Below are positions 34,029 through 34,878 of a stretch of 34,878 nt of DNA, in pieces. The notes below the pieces were generated by a model, which worked only from the letters and a program-made list of their open reading frames with translations, was not told where the DNA came from and ran no database searches. This stretch comes from Pseudonocardia humida. GTDB taxonomy: Bacteria; Actinomycetota; Actinomycetes; Mycobacteriales; Pseudonocardiaceae. The stretch covers positions 1 to 34,878 of the forward strand of contig NZ_JAGSOV010000093.1 of the NCBI RefSeq assembly GCF_023898865.1, in the 5' to 3' direction. How positions within the stretch are numbered: position 1 is the stretch's first letter; each line of letters starts with the position of its first letter. A program made the translations under genes and the position numbers.

Positions 34029-34878
34029 ATGCCCACCCCCGACCCGAACCCGCAGCCGAGGCTCGTCCCGGTCGAGGAGTTCTTCGCCGACCCGGGGTTC
34101 ATCGTGCCCACGATCTCCCCGGACGGCACCCGGATCGCCTACCTCGCCCCGCACAACGGACGGCGCAACGTCTGGGTCCGCGGCGTCGACCAGAGCCACG
34201 ACGACGCCGTCCCGGTCACCCACGACACCCGCCGCGGGATCACCACCTACCACTGGACCGACGACCCCCGCTTCCTGCTCTACCAGCAGGACACCGACGG
34301 CAACGAGGACTGGCACCTGCACCGCGTCGATCTCGACGACCCGGACGCGCCGGCGGTCGACCTCACCCCCATGGGACCGGGCTCGCGGGTGTTCGTCGTC
34401 GAGCCGCTGTCGTCGGTGCCCGGCACGGTCCTGGTCTGGATGAACCCGGAGGTCGAGAGCATCGACGTCTTCCGGGTCGACGTCGCCTCCGGAGAGGTCG
34501 TGCTCCACCACCACGAGGCCGACCCGCTGGTCACCACGCTGCTCGACCGCCGGGGGGAGCCCGCGTTCCAGGTCGCTACCGAGGACGACGGCACGATCGC
34601 CATCTCCGGGATCGACCGCGCCAACGGGACCCCCCGGCTGCTGCGTCGGATGGGCGGGGCCGAGTACCCGCTGAGCGTGCAGCCCCAACTGGTCACCCCG
34701 GACGGCGACGGCCTGCTCGTCGGCTCCTACGCCGGCGGCGACGACCTGCGCCTGGTCCGCATCGACCGGGAGACCGGCGAGGAGACCGTCGTCGCCGCCG
34801 TACCGGGCCGGAGCCTGGACAACTTCGGCATCCTGGCCCCCGGGGTGCTGCCGCCCGCGGTGTACACCCACCGCGGCA
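34029..34878 (+). CDS. S9-family serine peptidase, paralogue 3 (cut by the window end)
   Basis: The first 283 residues of a third peptidase; the frame is open to the last base. It starts at ATG 34029 with GAGAGGA upstream. It is closest to paralogue 1: both share HDTRRGIT, YHWTDDPR, QDTDGNEDWHLHRVDL, LVTPDG and RIDRETGEETVVAAV, in the same order along the N-terminal beta-propeller. The catalytic hydrolase domain lies beyond the window. It probably forms an operon with the DUF3159-like gene under MerR-type promoter G. Confidence 0.92.
   Translation, partial: MPTPDPNPQPRLVPVEEFFADPGFIVPTISPDGTRIAYLAPHNGRRNVWVRGVDQSHDDAVPVTHDTRRGITTYHWTDDPRFLLYQQDTDGNEDWHLHRVDLDDPDAPAVDLTPMGPGSRVFVVEPLSSVPGTVLVWMNPEVESIDVFRVDVASGEVVLHHHEADPLVTTLLDRRGEPAFQVATEDDGTIAISGIDRANGTPRLLRRMGGAEYPLSVQPQLVTPDGDGLLVGSYAGGDDLRLVRIDRETGEETVVAAVPGRSLDNFGILAPGVLPPAVYTHRG

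Noticed and set aside
33706..34443. Plus-strand frame across the start of S9 peptidase 3
   Set aside because: The peptidase is clearly in another frame of the same strand (from 34029); this one gives Arg/Pro/Thr repeats only.

Overview
The base composition is very high in GC, and the left third carries a gene order typical of actinobacterial chromosomes: pyrG, a NUDIX hydrolase, xerD, parA, scpA, scpB, rluB, cmk, plsC and der, followed by tRNA-Pro(GGG). Frequent GTG starts and 4-nt ATGA/GTGA overlaps, an F420-type luciferase-like oxidoreductase, a WhiB protein and many paralogous hydrolases suggest a soil actinomycete, most likely of the Pseudonocardiaceae. The genus is an inference.

Bases 1-14067 are the conserved block. 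Two insertions break the usual order. An ArsR-like regulator, a divergent MFS transporter and an F420-type oxidoreductase lie between the NUDIX gene and xerD. A phage-type amidase lies between xerD and parA. From parA onward the genes are packed with overlaps, which suggests one transcription unit ending near the strong hairpin after tRNA-Pro.

Bases 14068-34878 are an accessory region full of gene remnants. It holds an orphan 3' half of a tRNA, C- and N-terminal scraps of MerR, LuxR and RidA genes, a frameshifted membrane-protein gene and a suspicious G/C homopolymer tract. The intact genes are three S9 prolyl-oligopeptidase-type peptidases (one cut by the window end), two other alpha/beta hydrolases, a type-B carboxylesterase, an MFS exporter, an SMR exporter, an SDR oxidoreductase, a DUF3159-like membrane protein, two paralogous MerR regulators, a WhiB protein and a large LuxR-type ATPase regulator.

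The main find is a shared promoter architecture. Upstream of most intact hydrolase and transporter genes is a -35 of the TTGACC/TTGAGC type, a spacer of exactly 19 bp and a weak -10. The spacer carries the inverted repeat GTGCCG-N3-CGGCAC. A 19-bp spacer with a central dyad is the hallmark of MerR-activated promoters, and two MerR genes sit among the sites. The simplest reading is a local MerR regulon of hydrolases and efflux pumps, possibly for sensing and breaking down or expelling amide, ester or peptide compounds. A second promoter type (TTCGCA, 19 bp, TAGGCC, with a GGTGAC/GTCACC dyad) occurs twice, once in front of a remnant of the LuxR-type gene. The regulon and its role are inference; the repeated sites are directly visible.
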